A stretch of 64,000 bases of DNA from Massospora cicadina (taxonomy: Eukaryota; Entomophthoromycota; Entomophthoromycetes; Entomophthorales; Entomophthoraceae), in assembly GCA_022478985.1 (NCBI GenBank), contig JAKSZP010013585.1, positions 1-64,000 on the forward strand. Reading direction: 5' to 3'. The translations under genes were made by a program, and so were the position numbers. Below the pieces are notes generated by a model. The model did not search any database. It was not told where the DNA came from and worked only from the letters and a program-made list of their open reading frames with translations. This document shows positions 34,794 to 46,050 of the stretch, piece after piece (within the stretch, counting starts at the first letter, position 1; each line of letters begins with the position of its first letter).

Positions 34794-34811
34794 TGGTGCT
34801 CGCTACAAAGG
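34794..34811 (+). other. Gypsy-3 primer binding site (putative)
   Basis: TGGTGCTCGCTACAAAGG starts three bases after the LTR. TGG plus the following bases would pair with a tRNA 3' end reading GAGCACCA. Confidence 0.65.
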
Positions 34812-35040
34812 ACACCTGTACACCAAGAATAGTTTCTCTTGAAAAACAACTAGCAAGCGCTTTGTCCTTCTTAAAGAAATTGAGCTGAGCCCTTGAAAGA
34901 TCCTTTTAAAGAAAAAGTTCACCTCCGGTGAAGGGAGCATAGCTCCATTTTTGTATATTTATAAATCTTTGATGTAAAACTCATCAGACAAGCAAAAGAT
35001 TAAACACATCCTCCCTTGTTTAAGTCATCTAGCATAAGAG

Positions 35041-35298
35041 ATGATAGTTTCATACATGGACAATCTGCATACCTGGGCAGAGGTGAAAGAGGCTCTCTTA
35101 GCTGAACTTGGTTCAAAGAAGAGTCTTAACAGGGATAAAATGGCCTTTATGCGCCTAAACATGTATAAAGGAGAAACAACTGCTGCTTTCTCTGAGCGAT
35201 TTTACCTCACTGCTAAAAGGTTGTCAACGTCTAACATGCTAACCATGGATGATGTTATCGCTGCCATGTTAACTGGGTTAGCTAATCAACCTCTCTAG
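35041..35298 (+). pseudogene. Gypsy-3 gag fragment
   Basis: An 85-codon frame reads MDNLHTWAEVKEALLAELGSKK, RLNMYKGETTAAFSERFYLTAKRL and MLTMDDVIAAMLTGLANQPL, typical of the C-terminal capsid part of Ty3/Gypsy gag. It ends at a TAG within LANQPL*. Traces of gag continue in broken frames to about 35900. No CCHC knuckle is visible. Confidence 0.72.
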
Positions 35299-36066
35299 CC
35301 AAGCACATCATTTCAGTGAAATGGTATTTTAAAAACATCCATGACATATAGGAGGCTCTGTTAGACGTTGCTGATTTTCATTGCTGTGAAACAATAAATG
35401 AAGCTTATGTTGAACCTTCAGTTCTAAGCACTGAGGATTTTTGCCTAAAGAACAGTTGGGGTGAGCTCACCTGTACCTACCCCCATTAAACCTGCTTCCT
35501 CAGTGTGACTCAAAAATGATATCACTCCCTCCTATAATTCAGAGACCTGTAAGATAGTTAATACCATACTCCTGCACAAGCTCACTAAAGCCGCTGTGCC
35601 TTCCCCTCCAGCCAAGATGCTACATGCGCCCTAAGACTATACAATATCCTGTGGCCGTCTCCCCTACCTCAATTGTGGCTTTGCCAGTTGTTGAGAATGC
35701 CCTTGGGGATGTATCTGAGGGGGTGACGATGATGTGGGCTACTACTTATTGGGAGCTCTTGCGGAAGTGGAGGTCCCTGATTGATTGAACGCTGAAGGAG
35801 TAGACAAAACTACTATACCTGAGGAAACATGCCTCAGCCAAATTTTAGGGTGCCCAAAAATTATTGAAACTTCCAGCAATGATGAGCTCTTGGCTGGCAT
35901 GATTCAACCTCTTCATCGGGTCCATGTATGAATCTATCTTGGATAAATACCATGAGATTGCTTGTAAATTAACCTCCACTTTTCAGCTCAAGGAGGTCTT
36001 GACCTTGTCTCCTAACGTTGGATGAACACTCCCCAAGGTTGAAGTGGTCATTCAAAAAGTCCATAG

Positions 36067-39000
36067 ATGGTCATCCTGGATACTGGCTTCCCAGTTAATT
36101 TGATCTCTACTTTTCTCATAAAAAAGGTAAAGTTTGTTCCTGACTTGGAGTATAATCAAGAGTTTGGAACTGCGGGCCTTAATAATACTCGTGCCATTGG
36201 GGCATATTCTTCCCTTCCCATTCAAATTAAGAAGCTCATCTTATCATCCCCTGCAGTGGCTTTGGACAACAACACCTATGTCATGATCATATGTGCTCAA
36301 TTTATGCTCGAGTATAAAGGAATTATCAACATGAAGCAAGGTTTCCTATAATTGCTCAACTACAAAGTCCATTTAGTGTCATCCAATAAAGATCCCGGCA
36401 ATCAAATACTCTTTCCTGGTTGAATATCCCTTTTCAGCTATGACTTTACATTATACCACCTCTGGGCGTAACACAAAGAAATTACCCAGATCAGTAGATG
36501 CTAGGGATGGTATCCCTTTCTAAGCTGCAAACAATGTTTTGATCAAACTTGGTGAACAACGAGTGGTTGACATAAAAATCACACTCCAAATCCCCCACCA
36601 TTATTTGTTGCACCTCGCAAGTATTGAGAGCGTTAGTCCTTTTGAGCTTTGGGTATTGTCAGAGTTCTTGACACAGCTTACCAAAGGCCTATTACTCTGT
36701 TGTTGAGGAACCTTACCGCAAAGGACGTAGTTGTAAGAAAACACCAGGAGATTGGAAGAGGCTTATTTGACCCTGTGGAGGGCGTTGAGCAAATTCACTC
36801 CATTGGTTCTACGTTGGATATGGGCCTGCCAACAGATAACCTAGTATGTGCCTTACCCAATGTACATATCTCATATGAGCTGACTCCAGATGGACTTGAA
36901 AAAAACGCTCTATTGGAATTTAGAAAAATATTCTGCAAATAAGATAATGACTATGTCCATATGAATGGCTGATGCCACTCCATTGATGTGGGTGATGCCC
37001 ATCCCATTTGGTCAAAACCTTACCACAAATCAAAGGTGGAAGAACAGCAGATGAGAGCGTAATTCAAGCAGTTACTAGATGCAGAGTTACTCGTTCCTTC
37101 ACAAAGCCCATGGTCTTCTCCCCTTTTGCTCATAAAAAGAAAAATGGAGGTCATCAGATAGTCATGGACAACCACAAATTAAATAAGCTCACAAAAAAGG
37201 ATAACTATCTCATTCCCCGCATTGATGATGCCCTGGATCAACTCTCTGGCTCTAACTTTTTCTTCGCCATGGACTTGTCCAGTGGCTATTGACAAATGGA
37301 CCTTTCTCCTCAGGATCAGGAGAAATGCGCCCTTATCTGTAGTGAGGGTCTCTTCCAACCCACATAATTACCTCAAGGGTTGTGCAACGCACCTGCCTCT
37401 TTCCAGTGTGCGATGGATCATATTTTTCAGGACTTGAAAAAAAACTTGTGTCATCATCTATCTTGATGACATTACAGTGTTCTCAAAAACCTTCAACAAA
37501 CATCTTGATCAGCTAAATGAGGTTTTTCAATGGTTACATAAGTCAAATATTAAGTGAAACCCTCAAAGTGTACCTCCTTCCAAAAAAATTGGAATTAATA
37601 GGCCACTCTATTTCCCAAGAAGGAATTTAACCCATACAGGACAAGGTCTAATCATTCTCAAAAATTTTTCTTCCTAAAAATCTATGGGATATCATGTATT
37701 TCTAGGGATGATGGGGTATTACCATCAATTCATCCATAAGTTCGCCCAACTCAGCGAGCCCCTTCTCCACTCTAAACCAAGTATACTCCTTTTCAGTGGG
37801 GAGCTAAAAGGAAGCCGATTTTGAGACATTGAAGCAGCTTTCACAATAACGTCCTATCCTGAAGCATCCCAATTATAATAAATCGTTTATCTTGTTTACT
37901 GACGCCTCAGAATACACCATTGGTGCCATATTAGCCCATTTGGATGAAAACTGTGTTGATCATCCAGTATCTTATTTCAGTAAAACGATTTCAAAGCGCA
38001 ACGCAACTACAGCGTTACAGAGAAGGATTGCCTTGCCGTTTTGTTAGCTGTAAAGTAATACCGCCCTTTCCTATATATGACTACCTTCACTGTAGTTACA
38101 GACCATGTTTCGTTGAAGTGGGTACAGAGTATGAAGGATCCTACTGGCCAGTTAGCTCGCTGGACTCTAAGGCACCAGCATTATGACATGGAGATTAAAC
38201 ACCATGCTGGGACCCGTCACATGAATATTGATGGGTTAACTCAGCTGCCAGTCCTTCACTTGGATAATAGTGAGGCGGAGAGGTTACATGACCTCTTAAT
38301 GGCCCCCAATGACTGGGAGGATGAGGATGTGCCTGTACAGAAAATGTTAGCCCGACTCTCCTGTATTACCAAAGTGGAGAATGTGAAGTTGCATAATCAG
38401 GTAGGGGGAAAATGGCTGTTTTACCTTTGGCTTTTAAAACGCGAACCTGCTTTCCTAGAAGCTCAATCTACCCTAGGTCATGAGGGTCAAGAAAACTGAT
38501 GGATGGATTAAGAATCGATTTTATTGTGATGGAATAATGGAATCTATTGTTGATGTCTTGGAAGCCTGACTTATGTGTAAGAAGCAATCTGGTTTCAAGA
38601 CTAGTTATCAGTGTCAACCAACTATCCCTCAACAACCTTTCCACACCATCAGTCTGGTTGTAGTAGGTCCCCTCCCTAAGACTACTAGAGGAAAACGATT
38701 TATCCTCATAGCCATTGTCCACTTCATTAAGTGTTTTGAAAGCGTTTCTCTCCCTGTCCAAACGTCCAAGGCCACAGCCAAATTTCTACATCAGAATATC
38801 TTCGCTTGACATGAATGTCCTCAATTACTACTCTGCAACAATGGTAAGAACTCACCTCTAAGGTAGTCAAAATCCTGGTCACATCCATGGGAGCCTAGCA
38901 ACTTTTCTCGGTTCCATATTATCCCTCCACCAATGGGGCTGTGGAAAGAGCAAATGGAACTTTGGTTTCCATTCTACGAAAAATGCCCTCTTCTGATCCC

Positions 39001-39480
39001 CTTCACTGGGATCAATACATACCCAGTGCTCTTATGGCATACCAGATTAGCTATCACCCAATTATAAAAAATTTCTCCATTCCATGTCTTGTATGGGCGG
39101 GAATGAGGAATACCTGCCCTCTTAGCTAAAGATGTATTTTCCTATAGAGTTGAGAAACCTGTGAAAGCCATGTGAAGATTGGCTCAGAGCATCATCCAGC
39201 TCCAATCAAAAAGCTATGACCAATTTAGTGAAAATAGCGACAAAAGAAGGGCGGGCTGCATATGAGCTCTAAACCCCCTATTTACATTCCAGGTGTCTGA
39301 CCTGGTATTTTACTACCATAACTGCATCACTCCAAGGAGCAGTAAGCTTAGATGAATTTGAAAGGGTCCTTTCACCATCACCTACAAAAGTGGCAATGAG
39401 TACTCCATAAACTCCTTGGCTACTGTGATTACTATCAACAGGGTACATGGTCAATTTCTACAACCCTATTCTCTTCTCAA
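36067..39480 (+). pseudogene. Gypsy-3 pol: protease, RT, RNase H and integrase
   Basis: The protease (36067-36351) has VILDTGFPVNLIS, keeping DTG. A linker at 36649-36942 precedes the RT. RT (about 37000-37620) shows KPMVFSPFAHKKKNGG, FFFAMDLSSGY, GLCNAPASFQCAMDHIF and an intact YLDD (CVIIYLDDITVFSK) at about 37450. RNase H (about 37880-38250) has LFTDASEYTIGAILAHLDE, PVSYFSKTIS, TVVTDHVSLKWVQSMKDPTGQLARWTLR (split by a stop) and NIDGLTQLPV. Integrase (38573-39480) has VVVGPLPKTTRGKRFILIAI, CPQLLLCNNGKN, PTNGAVERANGTL and an end RVHGQFLQPYSLLNILEG just before the LTR. Stops are frequent. No chromodomain is seen. Confidence 0.87.
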
Positions 39481-39487
39481 CATTCTT

Positions 39488-39494
39488 GAGGGGG
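39488..39494 (+). other. Gypsy-3 polypurine tract
   Basis: GAGGGGG followed by TGA and the LTR start TGTTGGACA. Confidence 0.65.
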
Positions 39495-39497
39495 TGA

Positions 39498-40027
39498 TGT
39501 TGGACAATTGCTCTCCCAGCTGCAAAATATGAATGTTTTAAAAATCAGCCAAAAAGGGGAAATGGCAGCCATTTTCAAGTTTGCGATTCTAATATGAAGA
39601 ATCTAAATTTTACTAATGATTATATTGACAAAAAGACCCCGGCTGATTCTCAGATGAACACCATAATTCAGGGTAACACAATTTTGAATATGGCATGGGC
39701 AATAAAAATGAGATTGAGCAGTCAGATTACTCTGACCATGCGGCGGACCCTGGGGCGTCCATTGGATGGTACTCCCCCAGATGAAACCAGGTCCATTCAA
39801 GCACTGACATGGGGACCACCCCCTTTTAACAGCGTGGTGGGGGTCTCCTAAGGTAAAATAATTTTCTCTAATGGGGATTGGCTGAAAGTTCATCTATCAT
39901 TACCTCACGTATTTAATGCCAAAAGTTAACTCCCATCCATCATTCAGCCAAAGTGAAGCGAGTATTTTTATGCTTTAATAGGCTGAATGTGCATAATTCC
40001 TTATTTGGACTGCAACAAACCATTTTT
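39498..40027 (+). repeat. Gypsy-3 3' LTR, first part
   Basis: Aligns with 34048-34580. It is interrupted at CTGCAACAAACCATTTTT (40010-40027), the LINE C target duplication. Confidence 0.92.
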
Positions 40028-40158
40028 TTCATTTATTGCGGGGAAGGCTGACCATGGGACGGACACTTCCGAATATGACTCAGACGAGACAAAACTTAGT
40101 ACCAGGGGAGGCACCCCAGAGAAGCGATGCTATCTCTTGTTGCCAGCGGGAACGTCAC

Positions 40159-43100
40159 TTATGAGGAGGGGGAGGGAACGTGTGTAGGGGACGTAGCCAC
40201 TATTGAGCACGTGTGGAGGAAGGGGTCTGATTTGATGAACCAGACTGGGAACCAGGAGGAGACCAGCTGTTGGCGACGCGGTGGGAGATATCCAAACATT
40301 CACGATTGAAAGTGGTCCACCAAATGAGACAGGAATCTGTGGACAGCTTCAGGGAGGGTGGGGATGGATCCAGCGATGGCATCCAAGACAATCGTGTGGA
40401 TAGTCCACATGGCGATTGCAACCACCAGAGCACAGAAGGAGGGTGGGAGGGGGGGAGGCCATTGATGAAGCAAACATATCTCTTGACAGACTGAAGGGAT
40501 GCGTTTGATCCTGGCCTAGCAGACGTTGGACTTCGCGCCATATCACTTTAGAGGTGGGGCACTTCTCCAGGCGGTGAAACAGCGTTCCATACTGGCCACA
40601 CACGACACAGGATGAGTGTAAAGCATTAGAGCGCTCAGCTGTACGATACACCCGCCTCAGGCAGCGCCACACACGGGAGCGGACTTGAGGCTGCAACAGA
40701 GGATGGTGTGCGTATTTCCAGATAGTCTTTTGGGTCTCAGTGGAATAAGGGATGTGCATCATGTCCAGGTAGTCCACCCTGGATAGGACTTGGGGTCGAA
40801 TGGGGATCACGCCATCATGGATGGGTAGCCCCTGTACCTCTTGTGTGAACTGAGGAGTGAGGCCTCTTTGGGCTGGGTGTCCACTATTACAGATTCTCCA
40901 CTCAGCGCTCCGCATGGAGAGGAGGATTCGTTTGTAGTGGGTTTTAGTCCCTGAGGACCTGTGGCCGATGTGTGTGATGCGAGGTATTTCATCAGGGAGT
41001 GGGGGTTTGATTGATTATCGAGGCCCAAGGCTCGGGAGAAGTTGGAGTGGGCCGCGCGGGACCAGTGTTGGGATGGGAGTGTAGGAGCAGTGACGGCCGC
41101 GATCCAGGTGCCCAGGATCTTGGCGGCATGGGCTTTGAAGTCAAGCAGGCCCATGCCTCCATGATGATGAGGGCCAAACATGACCTCTAGCCGTACTGGT
41201 GGAGGGCGGCCTGACCAAAGCCAACCTTGTAGCAAAGCATACAGGGATTTGAAGAATCTTGGGGAGAAGGGGATGGCGTGGGCTCCGAACCAGACTTTGG
41301 ATAGGAGCATAGAGTTGGCAAGAACAACCCTGCCAGTGAGGGTAGTAGGGTGGGCTCTGAGAGAGGCGATTCGCTTTGTCACGTTGTCCAGTATATGGCA
41401 CCACATTACTGCTGATGCGTATCCACCTGCCTCCAACCACACGCCCAGATGGTGTACCGGTCCTATGGTAGGTCGTGGCACAAAGGGGAGCACCAGTGGA
41501 TCGTTGTGTTTTGAGTTAGTAAGGCGTGGACGTGGGCGAGCAGATGGGCCGGGTTGGGAACTACTTGCTGGGGCCCAGCAGTTCTGAACTGACCAAGGAG
41601 GATGATTTCGGTTTTGGAGGCGTTCAGTGCCGCGTTGCTTACCCGGGAATATTCCTGGATGAGGGCTTCAAGCGCGCGTGTATCTTTGTTATTAGACACC
41701 CCCACCACGCAATCATCTGCAAATGCCATCATCTTGACTGGGGTTTGGCCTGGCACATGGAACCCAGTGTGTTGGGCATTCACATTTCGCAGTAGTGGGT
41801 CAAGGCTGAAGTTGTATAAGAGTGGGATCAGGGGGTCCTCTTGTCGCAGGCCCCATTGAGGACGGACTACTTCCGTTAGGAAACCTGGGCCGCGCACTGC
41901 CATTGTTGCAGATTCCATGAGTAGCATCACCCAGACAATGAAGCGGGGAGGTAGGCGGAATTGTTAGAGGCAGGCCCTAAGGTATTCCCAGTTTACTCTA
42001 TCATAAGCCTTTTGTTGGTCCAAGAAAACAAGTGCCCCATAGGCTGTGGACTGACACACATTAGCCACAGAGTGCACGTTATCCCAAATCAACCTTCTGG
42101 GGATGAAACCAAATTGTTCTGGGGAGATGGTGGCAGATGCTACAATCCCTAAACGGTTAGCCATGATTTTGGTTAAAATTTTGGTGTCTGTGTTTGTCAG
42201 AGAAATGGGGCGCCAGTTGGCTAAGTCTAGCCTATCCCCTTTCTTGAAGAGTGTGACCGTAAAGGCCTCATGTCCTCCTGGTAGGAGGCGCATTTCCAAC
42301 GGGCTTTGGTTGAGTGAGGCTAGCAGCAATGGGGATATATATTTAAAATTTCTTTTGTAGAACTCATATGGAATGCCATCTGGGCCTGGGCATTTTTGGT
42401 TTGGCGCACCGCAAATGGCTATCCATAATTTGTTCGGAGTAATTAAATTCATTATTTCTGGGTATCAGAAAATGGTACGGATATGAGCTCAGTCAAGAAA
42501 TTCCACCATTTCAGCCGTCTGAATTGGTTTGGCTCGGTATAACTTGGAGTAATATCTTTGCATTTTGATTGCCACTTCAGCCAGTGTATCCACAATAGAA
42601 TTATCCAATCTTCGCACCTGTGTGCAGGCCACGCTCTGGCGTGGTGCAAAATTTTTTTTGAAGAAGTATGCGGTGGACTTGTCGCCTTTTGTGATGCATG
42701 TGGCCCTGTATTGGACACAAACCCAATGTTTGTGTTGCCTTTCAAGTGCGTTGAGGTGGGCGGCTGCCCTCCGCCCACTTCTGGCCCCATGCAGGGCTAT
42801 ATCCTGAGGCTGGAATGTTGGACTCCAAGTGGGCCAATTCTGCCAGCGCGCACAATATAACCGCTGATGTGGCTCATGAGCGTCTGGATGAGAGATGGCG
42901 ATAGTGGCAGATAGTGTTTTCTTTGAAAGTTGCCCATGTGGAAATGAGGTCCACGCAAAACGGTGCAAAAAACGATTTTGCTAAAGTTGCCTCTTCCACA
43001 CACGTGGAAAATCCTAGCAACGCGTGCTCTGGGGGGCGTATTTTGCACCAATGTGGGGCCTTTGCAACTGTGACGGGTAAGTGGTATGTTATCGAGACCA

Positions 43101-43784
43101 GTTGGTGGTCAGAGAATTCCATTTTCTAATTTTTGAAGTGGGAGATGTGGGTTTGGAATTTCGCCAGCACTAGATTAAGGTCGATGTGAGTCATGGACCT
43201 TAATTGGCCATTGTGGACGTGGGGATGCGTCATGTTTTTGAGCAGTGGGGCATGTCGTGGCAGCGCGTCTATTAACACAAGGGTGGCTTTTAGAACGCAT
43301 AGTTCTATGTGACCCTGTGGGGCGTGGGGTGAGGGCAGCCACTGGTCCGTTGGTGAGGTTAGCCAACAGTTCATGTCGCCAATTAGGAAAGAATCAAGGG
43401 GTAGCGGGAGGGATTTGACTGACAAGAAAAATTCCCGACGCTCATGTGCACCGTTTGGGGCGTAAATGTTGATGATTGTGTGTGTAACATTGGGCCATGA
43501 GAAGGTGACAACGAGCACTCAGCCATTTAGGAATGTTTCTGAAGATGTAAATTTGAAAAAAATTGTTTTTTCAAATTAGCACCCCACAGTACTATGACCA
43601 AAAGGATAGGGATGGTAGGAGCATTGTTTTCCAAGCTTCCTCAGAACCTCATGGACAGTGGGACTCCTGGATGGCCAGGATATCCACGGGTAAATTGTGT
43701 TGTAAAAAACTCAGTTTCCTAGCCCGGGATGATGAGCCTTGAGTCTGGCGATATTCAGCATCCCTAGAGTGAAGGTTTCCCCAT
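40159..43784 (-). pseudogene. LINE C ORF2: endonuclease, RT and zf-RVT-like region
   Basis: The expected ATG is at 43784. One C is missing in the following C-run compared with B and D, so ORF2 is out of frame at its start. Endonuclease: NIYAPNG (about 43470), GDMNCWLTSPTD (about 43385), and FSDHQLVS (about 43115). RT: PGPDGIPYEFYKRNF, RLDLANWRPISLTNTDTKILT, FGFIPRRLIWDNV and FLDQQKAYDRV (motif A) in one open frame at 42452-41964, then PLLYNFSLDPLL and FADDCVVGVSNN (about 41730). Thumb and C-terminal frames cover 41493-40349 with CVVCGQYGTLFHRLEKC (about 40610-40560). The end is TAA at 40159. The RT core is the best preserved of the minus-strand LINE copies. Confidence 0.87.
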
Positions 43785-43799
43785 CGCACCTTAGGTGCG
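43785..43799. promoter_or_regulatory. LINE C ORF1/ORF2 junction palindrome
   Basis: CGCACCTTAGGTGCG: two 7-bp arms around one central base, perfect. It contains the ORF1 TAA on the minus strand, and the ORF2 ATG (43784-43782) follows directly. Confidence 0.65.
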
Positions 43800-45197
43800 A
43801 GGGGTGGCCCCCGGGCCCACCAGCCTCTTCCAGGTCCCCACAGGCTTTCACAGCAGCATGGGTATTAGCAGCAATGCTATCAGGGTTTTTGTTAATTTTT
43901 GTGGAAAGAGTTGCGTTGGCTTTGGCCTTCGCTTTTTGTTTTCCTGACGTTGGATGAATTTTTTGCGGTGCGGATAAGTTTGGTGCACCGTCGAGTGGGG
44001 CAAAAAATTTTTTTGGTTGGGATAGGTTCAAAGTCAGTTTCGACTGGGGCTTGGGTGCAGCGATTGGGTGAGTTTGAATCTTATTAGATCCTCAGATTGA
44101 GTGGCCCATTTGGCATGGGCCTCCCAATCTGATTGGGTGATGGATTCCTGAGTTGCTTCCACCGCAAAGGTCTCCATGTCCTCCTGGCATTTGAGTGTGG
44201 GATGGTGGTGGTGGCCTTGGCCGCTTCCTTGGCCGCGGTCCTATGGGCCTGCTTGGCCTTCTTCTGCTCCTGTGGGGAGATGGTCTTTACCAATAGGTAG
44301 CAGCCTTGTGCTCCCCACGGGAAAGCCTCCTTGGTGCTTGCGGTTGGTTCATAGTGCACCTCTCCGCTGGCCATGGCCGCCGAGGGGTGCTCTTGGAATG
44401 TGACGCCCTCTTTGATGGGCATGCGTGCGCCTTATTGCTGAATGCATCACAGTGGGTGCAAATGGGGGGCGCGCTGTCCACGGTTACCCAGAATGGGTGG
44501 GTGGTGTGCCCTGCGATGTCAATAAAGGTGGAGTGTGGGATCTGGGTTAGGTCCTTCAAGATCTCCTCAGTTGGGGTCAGAACTGCGATGGCTTTGCCAG
44601 TGCACAGGTGTGGCATCAGCGTGAAACGTTGCATTTCATATGATTGTATCTCGCTGTATATGGTGAGACCATCTTTCAGGTGTTGCTTTAAAATGTCACA
44701 TTTTACCATAGTAGGCAAAAAGTTAAATGTGAGGAAAATTTGGTTTGATTTTGTCCATATGGTGCGTTTAGTTTTAATGACCCATTGCCCTTCAGGGAGG
44801 TCAACCACTATGAGCACCGCTGCAGCCTCGTCTGCTGCTATTTTGCTTTCAAGACCTAGGTCCAGCCAAACGCGCGACATGGAGTGAGGTGCAACATACA
44901 CCACGGTCAGGAAAATTTTGTGTACATCTTCACAAAATTTTTCCCATAGGGCCGTTTTTTGGATGTCCAGATACACACGGACCCTGAATTCCACCAACGA
45001 AAGTGGCTGGGAATGTGGCGTGTTGATGTACTGGTTGCATCGTGCTTGCCACGCGAGTATCTCTGGGGAAATTGTGACCGCCGGTTTTTTTAGATTTTTT
45101 TCTATTCCGCCAGATTCTCTGGGGCGTTTTTGAATGTTAGAGGCCACGGCCTTCCGCCTGCTCCTCTTGCCTTGCTTGCCCAACTGCTCCCAGACAT
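43791..45197 (-). pseudogene. LINE C ORF1: gag-like protein with a mutated CCHC knuckle
   Basis: Family start ATG at 45197; one base is lost near 45150, so the long frame runs from about 45183 to 44420. It contains SPEILAWQARCNQYINTPHS, EKFCEDVHKIFLTVVYVAPH, LPEGQWVIKTKRTIWTKSNQ and EMQRFTLMPHLCTGKAIAVLTP. The knuckle is CTHCDAFSNKAHACP, where the zinc-ligand His is Asn. A 1-nt deletion just after it (GATGGGCATG against GATGGGGCA in B and D) and another near 44190 shift the frame. The end has a Lys/Ala-rich tail, then TAA 43793-43791 in the junction palindrome. Confidence 0.85.
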
Positions 45198-45256
45198 GGG
45201 CGCAGACTAATCCCCTCTATGAGATTATCAAACCAGATTTAGTCTTAATTGAATGG

Positions 45257-45276
45257 GTTGCAAAAGTGTTTGCAAC
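45257..45276 (-). promoter_or_regulatory. LINE C 5' UTR hairpin
   Basis: GTTGCAA-AAGTGT-TTGCAAC, near the 5' end of the element. Confidence 0.5.
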
Positions 45277-45312
45277 GAGAAAGAAAAGTAGCACCTGCAA
45301 CAAACCATTTTT

Positions 45313-45524
45313 GAACTTATTATTGAATCCCTTTGACCCTCAAAACAGTTTAAATACTGATTGGTCAGATATTGAGTGAAGTCGTTTTTTTCTTTTCCTG
45401 TTCTAATAATAAAATTCATAATAACCCAGTTATTTATAAAGCTTTAATTTTAATTTTATTTAAAACCTTTGTGGTATCCAGTGACGTAAAGCACCAGCGT
45501 GCAGAAATCAGCTGAATTCCTACA
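45313..45524 (+). repeat. Gypsy-3 3' LTR, second part
   Basis: Aligns with about 34575-34790 (TTTAA(A/T)ACTGATTGGTCAGATATTGAG and TTTGTGG(A/T)ATCCAG). It ends CCTACA and is followed by GCCTA at 45525-45529. Confidence 0.92.
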
Positions 45525-45529
45525 GCCTA

Positions 45530-46050
45530 CCCTAATTCTATACGTTTAAATCACTATATATTGCTTAGCGCCTTAATAGTATTGTTAATAAAAAGTCATT
45601 AGATAAACAAAACTCCCTTTGAGGCCCTATACAGAGGGGCACCACATTTACCAAGCAGTGTTAATCTTTTTTGGACTCCTTGGTTCCCCAAAACTAAAAT
45701 AAATAAGAGGTTTTTATCAGACAAAATTATCTGACTTTACGCCCTTACTACTTAAGGGTTTACTAGACTAAAGCTAAAGAGAAGGCCCACTCTAATGCTA
45801 TTAGCTCACCTTGTCAATCTTCCAATTAGCATATTGAACATATACTATCACCATCAATCAGGAGGCCAGCAGAACAAACTCAACATCCCCTAACTAGAAC
45901 CCTACCGCAATTATACATAAGGTGAATTCTGAGTAATCCAATGTTAATGTGAATCAAGGTATGGTGGTTAAACAGGTTCATGGCCGTTTCCTAGGGCCCT
46001 ATACCCCTCTCAAGATCCTGACGGGAAACTTTTGGGATCCAAGGTAAAAT
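45530..46050 (+). pseudogene. Gypsy-0 integrase, C-terminal part (third of three pieces)
   Basis: After the GCCTA duplication the plus strand reads NKTPFEALYRGAPHLPSSV (about 45605-45660), the usual TPFEALYG segment downstream of the integrase Glu. At about 45965-46040 it reads KQVHGRFLGPYTPLKIL, which parallels RVHGQFLQPYSLLNIL at the end of Gypsy-3 pol just before its LTR. Stops intervene. With 1300-2362 and 33315-34047 it completes an RT to integrase order in one orientation. Confidence 0.72.

Larger units (their letters stand above)
40028..45294 (-). mobile_element. LINE C, Tad1-like non-LTR retrotransposon
   Basis: 5267-bp full-length copy with a perfect 18-bp TSD CTGCAACAAACCATTTTT (40010-40027 and 45295-45312). 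ORF1 is 43791-45197, ORF2 40159-43784 and the 5' UTR 45198-45294. It is very close to LINE D, with long stretches identical. It is among the better preserved copies: its ORF1 reads 298 codons from near the start before the first shift. Confidence 0.94.
34048..45524 (+). mobile_element. Gypsy-3, Ty3/Gypsy element inserted in Gypsy-0 integrase
   Basis: TSD GCCTA is perfect at 34043-34047 and 45525-45529. The 5' LTR is 34048-34790 (743 bp). The 3' LTR is 39498-40027 plus 45313-45524 (742 bp) with LINE C inside. The putative primer binding site is at 34794-34811 and the polypurine tract at 39488-39494. Gag lies at 35041 and pol from 36067. It is the only Gypsy copy here with LTR, primer site, gag, protease, RT, RNase H and integrase all readable, though in broken frames. 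Confidence 0.94.

Noticed and set aside
36067..36351. Considered as a stand-alone aspartic protease gene
   Set aside because: It lies in order between gag and RT of Gypsy-3 within paired LTRs, so it is the element's protease.
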